A DNA stretch of 38,568 bases from Chara braunii (GCA_003427395.1 BFEA01000183.1:2390320-2428887), one strand, 5' to 3'. Positions 28,901 through 38,471 are shown, counted from the stretch's first letter. The notes: generated from the letters alone by a model not told the origin. Numbers and translations: made by a program.

Positions 28901-30590
28901 TTCTTGCACTGACTATATCAAGCGGCGATTGGGCATTGGCATAGGGAAGGTACCGCAAAGTGGTGGTGCGCTTAAAAGTGGTGTGAATGCGATGCCGTAG
29001 TGGCACAGTGAAATTGGGGGTGAGTGACGGAAGAGCGAAGGTGTTATTGGATTGTTGAGAGTCATAGTGTGTTGGGAGAGTGTCGCGGCATGTGATTACT
29101 TTTGAGGGTGTGGTGTGGACACTGTGTGGACGACTTGTTGCGACGGTCTGCTTATCAAACGACGATATTCCGAACGGTCTTCCTGAGTGGGCCTTCTCTT
29201 CAACTTCACTCAAGGTCAGTTAACTTGACCCAGTTCCCTTCACACCTGTGAGAACCCACACTTGCTTGACCCTGTTCTTTGAACGTTCATTGAAAAGGAA
29301 AAGGAAATGTGTGTTTGCGTGGGCGATGGGGAGTCTGACAATGGCAAAGGATTGTCTGGTGGTCTGTGTGTGGCTTGACTTGATTGCAGGTACATCATAT
29401 GGACTGAGATGGATGAGGATGATGATGGGGAAATAATGGTTGTTTTCTCATCTCTGTGCTTGTATGTGCGTGTGAACTAAAGGGAAAAGAAGATGACGAA
29501 AATGAAGCGAGCGCAAAGAAGAGGAACGCAATTGGATGCAGACTCGTTCCTTGAAGTTGTCTATTCTTTTCCAAATGATCCTCTCTGCTTGTATTTGTTT
29601 GTTTGAATGAATTTCCTCTCTCATGACTTTTTCTTCGTCTAGGTTCGCCTTTAACGCCAGGCGCCAAAGGGCTGACCGTCTGCTGTGGTAGGTGCATTTC
29701 CTTTCCCTATGAGACATCTGAGGCGGGGGTTCGTTGCCTTAGGGGCCAACCCTGTTAACGACTCAGAGTGGACCGCGTATGCAGGGGGATACCATGCTGT
29801 TGTGGTGGAGCCAGCCCGAATTCTGAGATCCGAGGTTCGTTCGGGCGAGGACGAGGGGTATCCCAGACCACCTCCTAGGAGATGGACATGTGTTATTCAC
29901 GGAAGGCGTTAAGTTCTTGGCGGCTCACGTTAAGGAGAATTGCCATAGTTTACCCTTCTCGTGGCCGTCTTAGGAACCACATACAAATGGGGAACTGGCG
30001 CTACAAGAAGCCAAGTTCGTGTTTTTACTGGCTACAGATGAAGTGCGAGTAGGCACTACCTTCGTGGATAGGTTTGCACCATAAGAAGTGCAAGCCTGGG
30101 GCAATTAGGCTAGTTGACAGGAAGAAGTGGCCAGAGCATTGCTTTGAATGTCTTTATGCCGAAGACGGGTACTTCATCATTTGTGGAACAGAAAGAATAA
30201 TTATTGCCCAGAAGGATAAGGCAAATAACAAAATTTGAAAGCGGAACCCCATTTTTGGCAGGGTGACTAATATGTCAGTGGTCCAAGTCGGCTACTAGTT
30301 CGCATAGTGGTCGTCGACTTACTTGCACATGGCATTCACACCAAAGTTAGAAAGGTAGTGAAATCATCACTTGAACAATGGAATCCTAGCTCTACTTAAG
30401 AGTCGGGGTTTGTCTGTTTTTCTTTTCTAGCACGTATGGGGCGGAATGAAAGAACTTGGCAATGCATCTGATCAAGTTAAAGAGTTGTGTCAGCCCAACC
30501 ATTTGAGAGATAGAATGATGATGATTCGATCAGACGCTATTCGAGCGTCGTTATGCATATTAATCTATGTTACCAGTTGTCCGATGGCAG
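28901..30590. other. No recognised gene
   Basis: Mostly G/T-rich plus-strand sequence with short unrelated frames. No repeat family, RNA gene or retroelement domain was recognised. Confidence 0.5.
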
Positions 30591-30591
30591 G

Positions 30592-30890
30592 ACGTCCTGG
30601 GCGGACAGTCAGGGGGGTCCTGGACGTCCAGGCCCGGATAACTCCATTTTTGGCAATTAAATGCACGAAAAAAAATTTAAGAAATAGAGGGCGTTTTGAA
30701 TTTTAATTTTTATTTTAAAATTGACAACGAATTTCGATATCACCCCAAGGCAAAAGTTGTTCAGTTTATTTTTCTGCAGTTTTTTTTGTTTTTTTGCCGT
30801 TCGGGCTCGGATAGTCTTCCAAGGGAGGATGTCCGACCGATTGTCCAAGCGGACAACCCCGGACGGTCAGGGGGGTCCCGGACGTCCGAT
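30592..30890. repeat. GGACGTCC-bearing repeat pair around an AT-rich core
   Basis: A 22-base word (GTCAGGGGGGTCC, then T or C, then GGACGTCC) occurs at 30608-30629 and at 30866-30887 in the same orientation with one mismatch. Both are set in clusters of GGAC/GTCC words with small palindromes (GGACGTCC also near 30592). The core (30650-30800) is AT-rich. It may be a small nonautonomous element with repeat-bearing ends. Confidence 0.55.
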
Positions 30891-31477
30891 CAGGTAATCA
30901 TGCTTTGTTTTTTTTTATTGATAAGTGTTGATCGAAGTCAAGTCAACCTTTGTCGTATGCATGATTGTATTATATATAGGTTGGTTTCAGAAGGTAAGTC
31001 AACTTACGTTGACCTAAGTCTTCTTTATTTGAATATGTTTTGTATGAGTGACTTGTGTTTCTCTTTGGAAGAAGGGACTAGGATCGCTCAAAGTTTTTCT
31101 TACGCTTAGGTTATCACGTCCTAGTCGACCGACATCGATTTGATTCCTTGGAGATCAACGCCCTAGAGACGAACGACGCTCGGGTCCGCTTTGACGTTCA
31201 ACCTCGCGTACCTATGCTACAGCGAACGAGCAAACGCCCTCGGCTGACCTACCTCTGCAATTGCATCATAAAAGTCTTCGCACGTGGGCCGGTAGGTCGG
31301 CAGGGATACGCCCCTCAGGGTGGTGACAACCCCTTAAGAAAGGTAAGTTTTGCCCCGCGAAAACCTATCCTGTCATAGGGGACCACGGGATGTACAACTG
31401 GTGCACTCGGCCGGAGCGGCGAAGGGTCGACGCCGGTTACCGTGTCGTCCCCGAGTTGTCTCTAAAAAGTTAAAAGT
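30891..31477. other. No recognised gene next to the second gag copy
   Basis: Short frames only. Two AGGTAAGT-type 5' splice-site-like words (near 30992 and 31340) have no exon evidence around them. Confidence 0.45.
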
Positions 31478-32804
31478 CTAAGTTTTTCCTACGTGACGCG
31501 GCCGGGAGGGCCCTCGCTCACGAGGGGGTCGATGCGCTGGACACCGGTACCCTTCCATGTTCCCATCATATCTGGGACTGCGCGGATATTGTTCATGCCT
31601 TCCCTTTCGGCTAAAAGTGTCCGTCTCATGGTACATGTCTCCTCGGCGATCCCTATTAATCTCCTCATCCCTACACCGCCAGCCATCATCTCTCTCCCGA
31701 TAGTCCGCGAGTGTGCGAGGGTTTCTATCCTCCATGCTCCGCCAAGAGTCAGTATTTCGACGATCCCATCACAACGAGTAAAGGGACCATGGCTTGTCCC
31801 TGTAAGTCGTAGCTCCCGTCTTTGTCTCGATATTGGTCATTTGCCTGGTCAGTCTCTTCATTATTTCTATCATCTCCCTCATCTCATCTATCACCGCCTC
31901 TCTGTCCTTGGGTCGCTGTGGTCGGACGCCGTCCAACAAGTATTGGCGTTCCGCCCACGACTGGTTATTAAAATCGGGACACCTCTCCTCATCGTACTCA
32001 CGATAGAGAGAGAAGTCCAGACGTTGCATCCCTCTCCAAACTAGGTCCTTGTAATCGTCTGCCTCAACCTTCATTGCCAACTTGAGAACCGCCGCAAAAT
32101 CTATCTTGTCATGAGGCATCTCCCTCAATACTCCCTTCTGCTTCCCTCTTGGTAATCGACCGATGAAAATCGTGCACCGCTCGACCTCCGATAACTTCCC
32201 TTTTGCAATCAGGGCATTGAATATCTTCTGGAAGCGTCTCCCAAATGCTTGGACGCTCTCGTCCTCACCTTGGGTCATCACCTCCAGGTCTCGGATAGAG
32301 TACTTGACATCTTCCAACTTAAAGAGTTCATAAAGGCTGACTTTGTAGGTAGTCCACCCACCGCCTGTCTTTTGATCGTGCTTCTTTGATTACTTGGCTC
32401 AAGCTCGGGTCCGAGTTTAACAAGAAATTGTCTATGATCTCGTCCTCCGACCATTGACTGCAATATGTGTGCAGTTCTCACTTCTCGAGATACTTAGTGA
32501 TACCGTATCCCTTAAAAATTGGTGGTCTGGTGTCTAACTCCGAGGGTTGGTGCGAGATGATGCATCTATCCCTCCTCTCGTAAGGAAGCATATAAGACTC
32601 GCCTGTCTGTGGGTCGTAGATCCGTCTAGGTGGTGTGCTCCTCTCCAGAGGTCTATCTCTATTTCTCCAGGCCTGTTCCTGGGCATACTGGTCTTTTCAG
32701 TCATCCCTGCCTCTATCACCTCTGACGTTTCTTCGCTCGTAAGTAGACGATCGTCGAGCGGCCATCTCCCGCCGGATACTAGGAGGTTTTGTTCTACTCT
32801 CCAT
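31478..32804 (-). pseudogene. Gypsy gag gene, second copy, nearly full N-terminal part
   Basis: Gag forms the particle of LTR retrotransposons. The frame starts at ATG 32804-32802 (MESRTKPPSIRREMAARRSS) and reads on through STPPRRIYDPQTGESYMLPY, PPIFKGYGITKYLEK-stop-EL and WSEDEIIDNFLLNSDPSL to a frameshift near 32330. It continues (32317-31769) with EDVKYSIRDLEVMTQGEDES, VQAFGRRFQKIFNALIAKG and FIGRLPRGKQKGVLREM, the hallmark retrotransposon gag domain. After one stop an Arg/Asp/Tyr-rich basic tract runs to 31478. TGAs at 32697 and 32478 break the first half. No zinc knuckle follows; the similar tract with a knuckle lies at 26 kb. That remnant repeats the coiled-coil plus basic-tract section, so the two are better read as separate copies than as one gene split by an insertion. 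Confidence 0.8.
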
Positions 32805-33085
32805 CCGTATCAGCGATGCTGTCCTATCTGGCTCAACGACGAATGGGCAGCCCGTCACCTCGGGCTACCCATCGTCGGGTTGATCAACACATCTCAGCGG
32901 TGCATTCTACTGGATGCGCTCCTTGAGGTCTTTGCAGAGCACGGTCCGGTGACACTTAGTATACACTAGTTTGCTGTTCTCTATTCGGATGCGGACCCAT
33001 TGTGTCAGACTCCATATACTCTATTCCCTCTCAGAGCTTGTGCCTGTACAAGGAGTCTATCGTCCCTGCCACTCGAACGCCGCAG
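32805..33085. other. Spacer between gag and the 26-bp array
   Basis: No coding frame, no tRNA primer-binding-site-like sequence and no matching LTR found. Confidence 0.4.
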
Positions 33086-33230
33086 GCCGGACCTAATGTC
33101 AGACTGGCATCCCGGACCTAACGTCAAAACCGGCAACCAGGACCTGATGTCATAGCTGGCAGCCCGGACCTAATGTCAAAACCGACAGCCCGAACCCGAT
33201 GTCAGAGCTGGCAGCCCGAACCTGATGTGA
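33086..33230. repeat. 26-bp tandem repeat, about 5.5 copies
   Basis: Six head-to-tail units of the form CCCGGACCTAATGTCAGAGC plus TGGCAG, alternating partly between an AGCTGGCAG and an AACCGGCA ending, which hints at a 52-bp dimer order. There are no spacers between units, so this is not a CRISPR array. Confidence 0.9.
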
Positions 33231-33331
33231 GATCTCAGTTCTCTCAATCTCTAAGTATCTATATCTAGTTTTCAACCGCCCTCAAAATAACCCTCAGTCT
33301 TCCACTGTCGCTTCGGATCTCGTGCTCGCCC

Positions 33332-33619
33332 CTAGACCAATATTCTCGTGTAAAGGAAAAATTGCCCCTCTTGTCCCTCTACGCAGACAACACCTCTACT
33401 GACCTCTAACACTCCTGTCTCGGGGCACCTCACTCTTCTACAAATCACACTCCCTATAGTGCGTAACTCCTCGCGAGTGCAAGCACGCAAGTGCCCTCGT
33501 AGATCGATCGATGTCCTCCTCTTTAAATCGCTCAAACCTCGTTGTACCGCGCTGCCTCCTGCTAACGTATACTCACCTCCTCTTGCCATCAAACTCCTCA
33601 TGTCGTAAGGCAAGCTCAA
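33332..33619 (-). pseudogene. Module B-like segment, copy B4
   Basis: A 95-codon frame with SIDLRGHLRACTREELRTIG, ETGVLEVSRGVV and GQFFLYTRILV. It follows copy A3 of module A in an overlapping, shifted frame. Its plan (hydrophobic strand, LT/TREE-x-L helix, G-V-L-x-V strand, aromatic-rich strand) is like copies B1 and B2 at 35.5-36.2 kb, but identity is low. Function unknown. Confidence 0.35.
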
Positions 33620-33945
33620 CTACAGTCCCGTAGTTTCTCTTTTGCGTAATTTGGTAGGGAGTAGGAGGTTTAGGAAGACCCACAAAGACCGTTATCCGAG
33701 TATCCCAGATAACTTTTTTCCCTAGAGTTAGCAACCTATCTTTCTCGCCTTCTACACTCTTTTCCCCGCTCTCCCGACATCGACCGTATACAAGATCAAC
33801 TCCTCTCTCCCTAGGCAGATAAATCCTCACATCATACACGTCTATGTAGATAAACCTGACGATCATCACATAAAGACGTATCCCCTCCCATCCGCTATCC
33901 ACAAATTCTTACCTCTCTACCTCGTACGGGATCACCTCTCTCTTC
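33573..33945 (-). pseudogene. Module A of unidentified protein, copy A3
   Basis: Reads VIPYEVER-stop-EFVDSGWE, LYVMIVRFIYIDVYDVRIYL, PRERGVDLVYGRC, a charged stretch with EGEKDRLLTLGKK, then DTRITVFVGLPKPPTPY and GTVVELALRHE. It aligns almost without gaps to A2 (34080-34480) and A1 (37000-37380). Shared residues include PYE, the aromatic-Val-x-x-x pair, YLPR-x-R, Tyr, I-x-(V/I)-F, LP-x-PP and a final G-x-x-x-(V/A)-V segment. A TAA interrupts it near 33912. I do not recognise the family. Confidence 0.55.
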
Positions 33946-34074
33946 CCTAGCGAACTCGGCAGGCCACAAATAGTCTTTAGTTTCTCCTCGGACGGTATGT
34001 CTCCAGCAAGAAACCTCTCTCCTCAACTCCAACCCGCGATCAGAGATAATTCTCTCTTCGCTCATCCATACATC

Positions 34075-34511
34075 CTATTCTTTTCCTGTCGATTTCTTGG
34101 GACCATTTCTCGTTCCAACCGTCCTAACAAAATTTACTGCCGCCTCCCATCCATTCCGTTCTAATCCTCTGTCCGGAATTGGCGGCCTAGGCAAACCGTC
34201 GAAAATCGAGATGTCGTCACAAACCTCGACGGTCTTCCCTAAATCTTCCAATCTCTTCTTCTCTTTCTCAATTTCCAGGCGCCTATTCTCCAGCACCTTG
34301 TATAAACGTATAACTCAGCCCGCTCTCTAGGTAAGTATATCCCAATGTGGTGTACTCCTAGGTCGAGAAAGTGTACGATCATTACATAAAATTGATTCTT
34401 GTCCCAACCACTGTTTGCTACCTGATACCTGACTACTTCATAGGGGAATATATCTTGTCCTTTGCAGTACTTTCTCATGTTTAGGATCACTGGGTCCACT
34501 CCATCCCCCAA
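34075..34511 (-). pseudogene. Module A of unidentified protein, copy A2
   Basis: Two overlapping frames together make one module: DIFPYEVVRYQVANSGWDKN, FYVMIVHFLDLGVHHIGIYL and PRERAELYVYTRC in the first (34511-34239), and EIEKEKKRLEDLGKTVEVCD, ISIFDGLPRPPIPDRG and GWEAAVNFVRTVGTRNG in the second (34296-34075). A frameshift near 34270 separates them. The best conserved copy of the three. The charged middle looks helical (coiled-coil-like). No signal peptide or transmembrane segment. Confidence 0.6.
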
Positions 34512-34580
34512 ACTTCCGGCTCCTTCGCGCTAACTCCCCCTCAGGTAGGCTCATCTCTTGCGCAACATTTGCAGGACACC

Positions 34581-35096
34581 TTAGCATTCTAAACCAGCTA
34601 AAGCAAGTGCCACTAACATCCTATCCACGGAGGCTCGCATGACCAGATAGAAAGCTTCGAAGTCGTCGTTGTCTCCGAAGTCCTCTATGTCCTCTAGGGT
34701 CTTAATAAACTCCTTCCAGTACCGGTTATGTGCCGAGAGTGTCCTGAGAATAGCGCCGTCAACTATTACTCTGGCTAACTCTCCTGCCCTCCTGCCCTCC
34801 TTTTCTAGGAGTCTCTCAGTCTCTCTCGGTGTTTCGTACCACGATCTAGACAAGGGTCGCTCATCGAAAGGAGTCACACACAATATGTATCTAATCAAAC
34901 GACCCTTTTCAACTCCTACCCAGAGCCCGGTCACTCGCGCGTCCCTCACCGCTTGCTGAGTACACTCGGCTTCCTTGATCACACTGAGTCTCGCTAGGTG
35001 TTCTACTTGCATCACTACACAGACCACCGATCCATCTAACTTCCCCACGACATGTAAGGAAAACTTATCATTGGAATACTGAGTCGTACCGGTCAT
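34581..35096 (-). pseudogene. Unidentified 171-codon frame with possible module B (B3)
   Basis: Starts at ATG 35096 (MTGTTQYSNDKFSLHVVG). It includes EAECTQQAVRDARVTGLWVG and EKGRLIRYILCV, a plan similar to module B, then a helical part with YWKEFIKTLEDIEDFGDNDD and FEAFYLVMRASVDRMLVALA. It is intact over its whole length, which is unusual for this region, and its composition is unbiased. It may be the least decayed piece of a longer protein. Not recognised. Confidence 0.5.
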
Positions 35097-35112
35097 TGTC
35101 TCCTATCATTGC

Positions 35113-35496
35113 TCAGATGCTCCCTCCACACTCTTTTTTTTTTTCCGGGTCTGTAGCCTCTGGCGACTCCTTCGGCCGTTCTGTCGATTCTGACGACTGC
35201 CCCAATTCCTTGTGGTTACAATCTCTCGTCTTCATAGTTTCTAAAAAAAACAATCGCCACCTCCTGAAGAACTCTTTGTCTTCTCTAAAGAGATTTTTTT
35301 GTTCCCTCGTTACCGCTTCTATTTTACACAGTTCCGTCTCACTCTTGCTGGTTTTGTAGTCCCGAATCTTGTTACCCAACTCCTTGACCCGCTTTAATAC
35401 CGGTTCTATAACACGCTCTTCGACTCTCTTCACCCTCTCGTCTACATTTTCCATTCTCAACTGGCCATCTCTCCCTAAGTTCAGAGGGCCTCTCAC
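35113..35496 (-). pseudogene. Charged, coiled-coil-like frame, unidentified
   Basis: 127 codons with heptad-like, charge-rich sequence: MENVDERVKRVEERVIEPVL, KRVKELGNKIRDYKTSKSE, EAVTREQKNLFREDKEFFRR and a Lys/Glu/Pro/Ser-rich end. Its position between copies B2 and B3 and the shared strand suggest it is part of the same long protein, perhaps a connector. It could be an oligomerisation segment. No known domain. Confidence 0.4.
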
Positions 35497-35528
35497 GTCT
35501 TACTCCGAGCTTCCGTTGGCATCTCGTC

Positions 35529-35760
35529 TCAAACTATCTCTATGCGTTCAACCCGCTTTACGCAGACAACCACTTCATATACCATCCACCTCTGTGTCGT
35601 TATTTCCCTCAGCGCTCCTAACCTCTGCTCTTGTATGACATCCTCCGCAAGTTCTATGTACTCGCTGTCCGCCAACTCCTCATTTATACTCACCCTTAGG
35701 AGAATCTGTAGCGTTCCGTCGTCACTCACTAAGCGCCGCACATATGGCAATCGTTGCAAG
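35529..35760 (-). pseudogene. Module B, copy B2
   Basis: Reads GTLQILLRVSINEELADSEY, IELAEDVIQEQRLGALREIT and RWMVYEVVVCVKRVERIEI. It aligns with B1 (35949-36200) over about 55 residues: LLR-x-x-I-x-E-x-L, acidic helix, G-x-L, T, then Y-x-V hydrophobic strand. The predicted pattern is strand-helix-strand-strand. Function unknown. Confidence 0.45.
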
Positions 35761-35948
35761 GAAGACTCATATCGCTCGTCAACAGCTGACGGCTTGTCAC
35801 TATTCCGTGAGTGACCACTCGAGGATTTCTATCATCCACACTCCTTCATGAATCGGAACCTCTGCGATCCCACCGGAGAGAGTACGAAGCTCGGGGTCTA
35901 TGGCGGTACAGCGCTGGCTCGCGCTCTCTCATATCAATGCAATCCGAC

Positions 35949-36200
35949 TCATATCCTGCTCCTTGCCTCCGCTACTGTCTCGTCAAAGAACAACTCTGCG
36001 CGTAGGTATCCGGCCGACCATATCATCACGTCGTACGTTACCTTCGCCTGAAGGGTCACGCACAAGAGGACCCCTGCCTGGTATTCGTCGAGAAACTCTC
36101 TAGCTCGTTGCAGACATTCTCGCTCTGTCAGGTGTTCTTCTATGTGCGCTCTGAGTAAGACGGTCACTGTAAAGCCTTCGTTCACTAGTTGTTTGCTCAC
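35949..36200 (-). pseudogene. Module B, copy B1
   Basis: Reads GFTVTVLLRAHIEEHLTERE, CLQRAREFLDEYQAGVLLCV and KVTYDVMIWSAGYLRAELFF. Together with B2 it defines a module of about 55-60 residues. The frame ends at a stop near 35949 and the sequence to B2 (about 190 bases) is scrambled by stops. Confidence 0.45.
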
Positions 36201-36236
36201 CTCAAACCCTTGGTGTCGTTCTACCCAACATACCTC

Positions 36237-36967
36237 CTACTGACAACTCTCCAAAAGATATCTGAGATCTTCCAAACCCGTATATTTATCCTCGACGCGC
36301 CTTCGACAGTAATCGATCAGATCGGCTGGTCTTAGACAATCTACCCAACAGGTCACGTCGATCAGTCCTCTTAGCGTCTCGTAATCAAGACGCCCCCACC
36401 TTGCACAGACAGAGAAGTAAGCCTCCTTAAACCGAGGCGCTAAGCCCAAGCCGAGAGCGTAAATCGTATCGTTTACCGCTCTGCTCAAGTTGTCGACGCC
36501 TCATACGCTTGTTCTACTACGAACGCAGGCAGGGCCCACCTCCAGCCCTCTACAGTGTACAAATCTGCCCTCGGGGGTCCAAATACGAGGCGCACCAGTG
36601 ACTGACTACTTCCCGCTAAAGTGCTTGCCTTTCTAGTCACAATACTCCTCGCTAGAGCTTTGTATCTCCACCAAGTCCGGCCAACGCCGACAAGTGTTAA
36701 CCCTATCTCGAGCTCCTCCGACCTGTCGAATACAAGATGTCCGATTGTCCCCACCTGCCTAGCTCTGCTTGCCCACAGGAACACTCCTTCCGTTATCCAC
36801 GTTGCCGTATACCTAAGTGACACGCTCTCACTCTCGTCCGGTCGCACAGGGAGGGAAATGTCGAACCCAAGAGTAGTCTCTCTGGGTTTTGTCAATCTCT
36901 TCACCTTGTAGGAGTCAGAATCCCGTAGTAGCAAATATGCCCACCACGCGCTCGAATCACTCCTCAT
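36237..36967 (-). pseudogene. Two unidentified frames upstream of module B
   Basis: The frame at 36967-36485 (160 codons) contains SESVSLRYTATWITEGVFLW, SRARQVGTIGHLVFDRSEEL and EGWRWALPAFVVEQAYEAS. It overlaps by four bases the frame at 36488-36237, which contains NDTIYALGLGLAPRFKEAYF, SVCARWGRLDYETLRGLIDV and YTGLEDLRYLLESCQ. Both have ordinary globular composition. They probably belong to one protein broken by a frameshift at 36485-36488. Not recognised. Confidence 0.45.
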
Positions 36968-36999
36968 GTCTCCATCTCCCTCACAATTCAGCCTGCGGA

Positions 37000-37380
37000 G
37001 CTCCCATTCTAATTACTAACTCCACCGTCTCACACCACCCAAACTTTGACAGGTTCCTCCCTATAATCGGAGGAGCTGGAATACGGTCGAATACTTCAAT
37101 CTTTGCACTCCAACTAACCGTCCCTATAAGCGGAGGACAGGTAATAACTTTGATAGGTTTCCCTCTGCCTCTAATCGGTCCTTTTTAGCTTGCACTTACT
37201 TGGCCGCTTTCTTCCAACTGCTCCCGTAGAGGTAGGCTCCTGTCCGTCTCCTAGGAAGATATACCCGCACATTGTACTCGTCTAAGTTCATGATGCGATA
37301 GGTGAGGACATATAACCGCTCGTGTTTTATGCCGCCGTTCTAAACATACTCATACTTAACAAGCTCGTATGGCAGTATAC
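37000..37380 (-). pseudogene. Module A of unidentified protein, copy A1
   Basis: From 37379: ILPYELVKYEYV-stop-NGG, then HERLYVLTYRIMNLDEYNVR and VYLPRRRTGAYLYG to 37223, a stop at 37196-37198, then IEVFDRIPAPPIIGRNLSKF and GWCETVELVIRMG to about 37020. It aligns with A2 and A3 in the same order and at nearly the same spacing. The charged middle is shorter than in A2. Decayed by two in-frame stops and a frameshift. Confidence 0.5.
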
Positions 37381-37553
37381 CCTTCTTCGTCCTCTCGTTC
37401 AAGTTGTGTATCACATCATGGATTTCCTCACTAGTCGGCCCTCGCTCGTCAGGCGTCCTACGACTCCAACATACCTGTGGAAAGAAGATTGCCCATCGAT
37501 AATCTCTTCAACTACTTCCTTCCTCCTTATTTTCTGCGACGTACCGTCCGTAT

Positions 37554-37847
37554 CTAGGCTCTAAGGTCGACCACTGTCCTCGGAAAGTGGACCGTTTCCC
37601 CAGCAGCCCCGTCCTCATCGTCGATCGACTCTGCCTTGTCGTCCGACTCAGATACCGCCCCGACGTCGTTTGCCTCTGGCCCTAGGTCATACTCTGGCGC
37701 ACCTATCCTCTCGTAGTATCGCGCGACCAGCCATGGGGAAATGAGCGCGTCACTCCACCAGGCATTACAATCGTCCTCAAAGAGGCGCCCCAACAAAGCG
37801 ACGTACTCTAGTCCCGCTCTAAGCTCCCTATCCAAGAGGTCCCACAC
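37554..37847 (-). pseudogene. Acidic frame between the Cys-motif protein and module A1
   Basis: 97 codons beginning LDRELRAGLEYVALLGRLFE, then NAWWSDALISPWLVARYYER, followed by a strongly acidic stretch (SESDDKAESIDDEDGAAGE). It starts inside the end of the preceding frame (37808-38433) in another phase. Not recognised; may continue that protein after a frameshift. Confidence 0.35.
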
Positions 37848-38433
37848 GTATAATTGTGGGGGATGCCTCCACCATCAAATATATGACAGGGAACTCCTTC
37901 ACCTCTGCTAGCCTTGTTGGTGATCCCCGTATCGGAGGTGATGACATGTAAGTATCCATCGTCTGGCAGCAGCTTGATGGAGGCTGGACTGAGAAATTCC
38001 TCATGCCTGCCGTCCCCGCATCTGCAATAATCCGATCTGTAGCCCGCTTCCCACTCCGCCAGCTTGAACTTCTTAAAGACCTTGCCTGGTTTGCACAACT
38101 TTGCTCCAAGCGGTTCGTCATAGCGCCATCCTATGACAACCTCATCCAACCAGTCCTTCGATCTTTCACCCGCGACTTGTCGTAGCGCGTCCAGTGCTAT
38201 CCTCCTGAGCGGTGCTGCTTCCATGACCCTGCTTGTGTATCTGACGTGGATAAATTCCTTCTTGTCCTGCTTCTTCCTTCTCCACGCGGTCCTGCCAGAG
38301 GGTAGGGTGATCCAACCCCCTCCTTCTCTCGGTACGGAGTCTTCAACCTGCGCATCGTACAGTACTTTGATGAGGGAATCACCAATGCGTAGATGGCTTG
38401 CACGTTAGGAGGAATATCGGACCAGTATACGAT
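37808..38433 (-). pseudogene. Unidentified repeat-encoded protein with a Cys-rich motif, truncated at an adapter
   Basis: Open from about 38404 to 37808 in one phase: SVPREGGGWITLPSGRTAWR, RRIALDALRQVAGERSKDWL, DEVVIGWRYDEPLGAKLCKP, KVFKKFKLAEWEAGYRSDYC then RCGDG, ASIKLLPDDGYLHVITSDTG. Upstream residues NVQAIYALVIPSSKY are in another phase, so a frameshift lies near 38370-38390. Its beginning is cut by the adapter at 38434. Sequences of this type recur in charophyte genome predictions, as I recall, so it is likely transposon-encoded; a Penelope-like or other RT-bearing element is one possibility, but no RT motif is present. C-terminal sequence is scrambled after ITSDTG. Confidence 0.45.
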
Positions 38434-38471
38434 CTGTCTCTTATACACATCTAGATGTGTATAAGAGACAG
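38434..38471. other. Sequencing adapter: Nextera mate-pair junction (artefact)
   Basis: Exact second copy of the 38-base mosaic-end palindrome at 8197-8234. Sequence on its two sides was joined in a library molecule, not necessarily in the genome. The minus-strand MYKRQ peptide just before it is adapter-derived. Confidence 0.98.

Noticed and set aside
31330-31352. AGGTAAGT 5' splice-site-like word, possible host gene intron
   Set aside because: No coding exon, branch point or matching 3' splice site could be supported on either side.
26041-31477. A single large insertion splitting one gypsy element
   Set aside because: The same gag section appears on both sides, and no target-site duplication was seen; two separate copies explain it better.
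33086-33230. CRISPR-like short repeats
   Set aside because: Units abut without spacers and are diverged; the context is a eukaryotic retroelement region.
38197-38448. Minus-strand open frame beginning MYKRQ
   Set aside because: Starts inside the second adapter; only residues after the adapter can be genomic.
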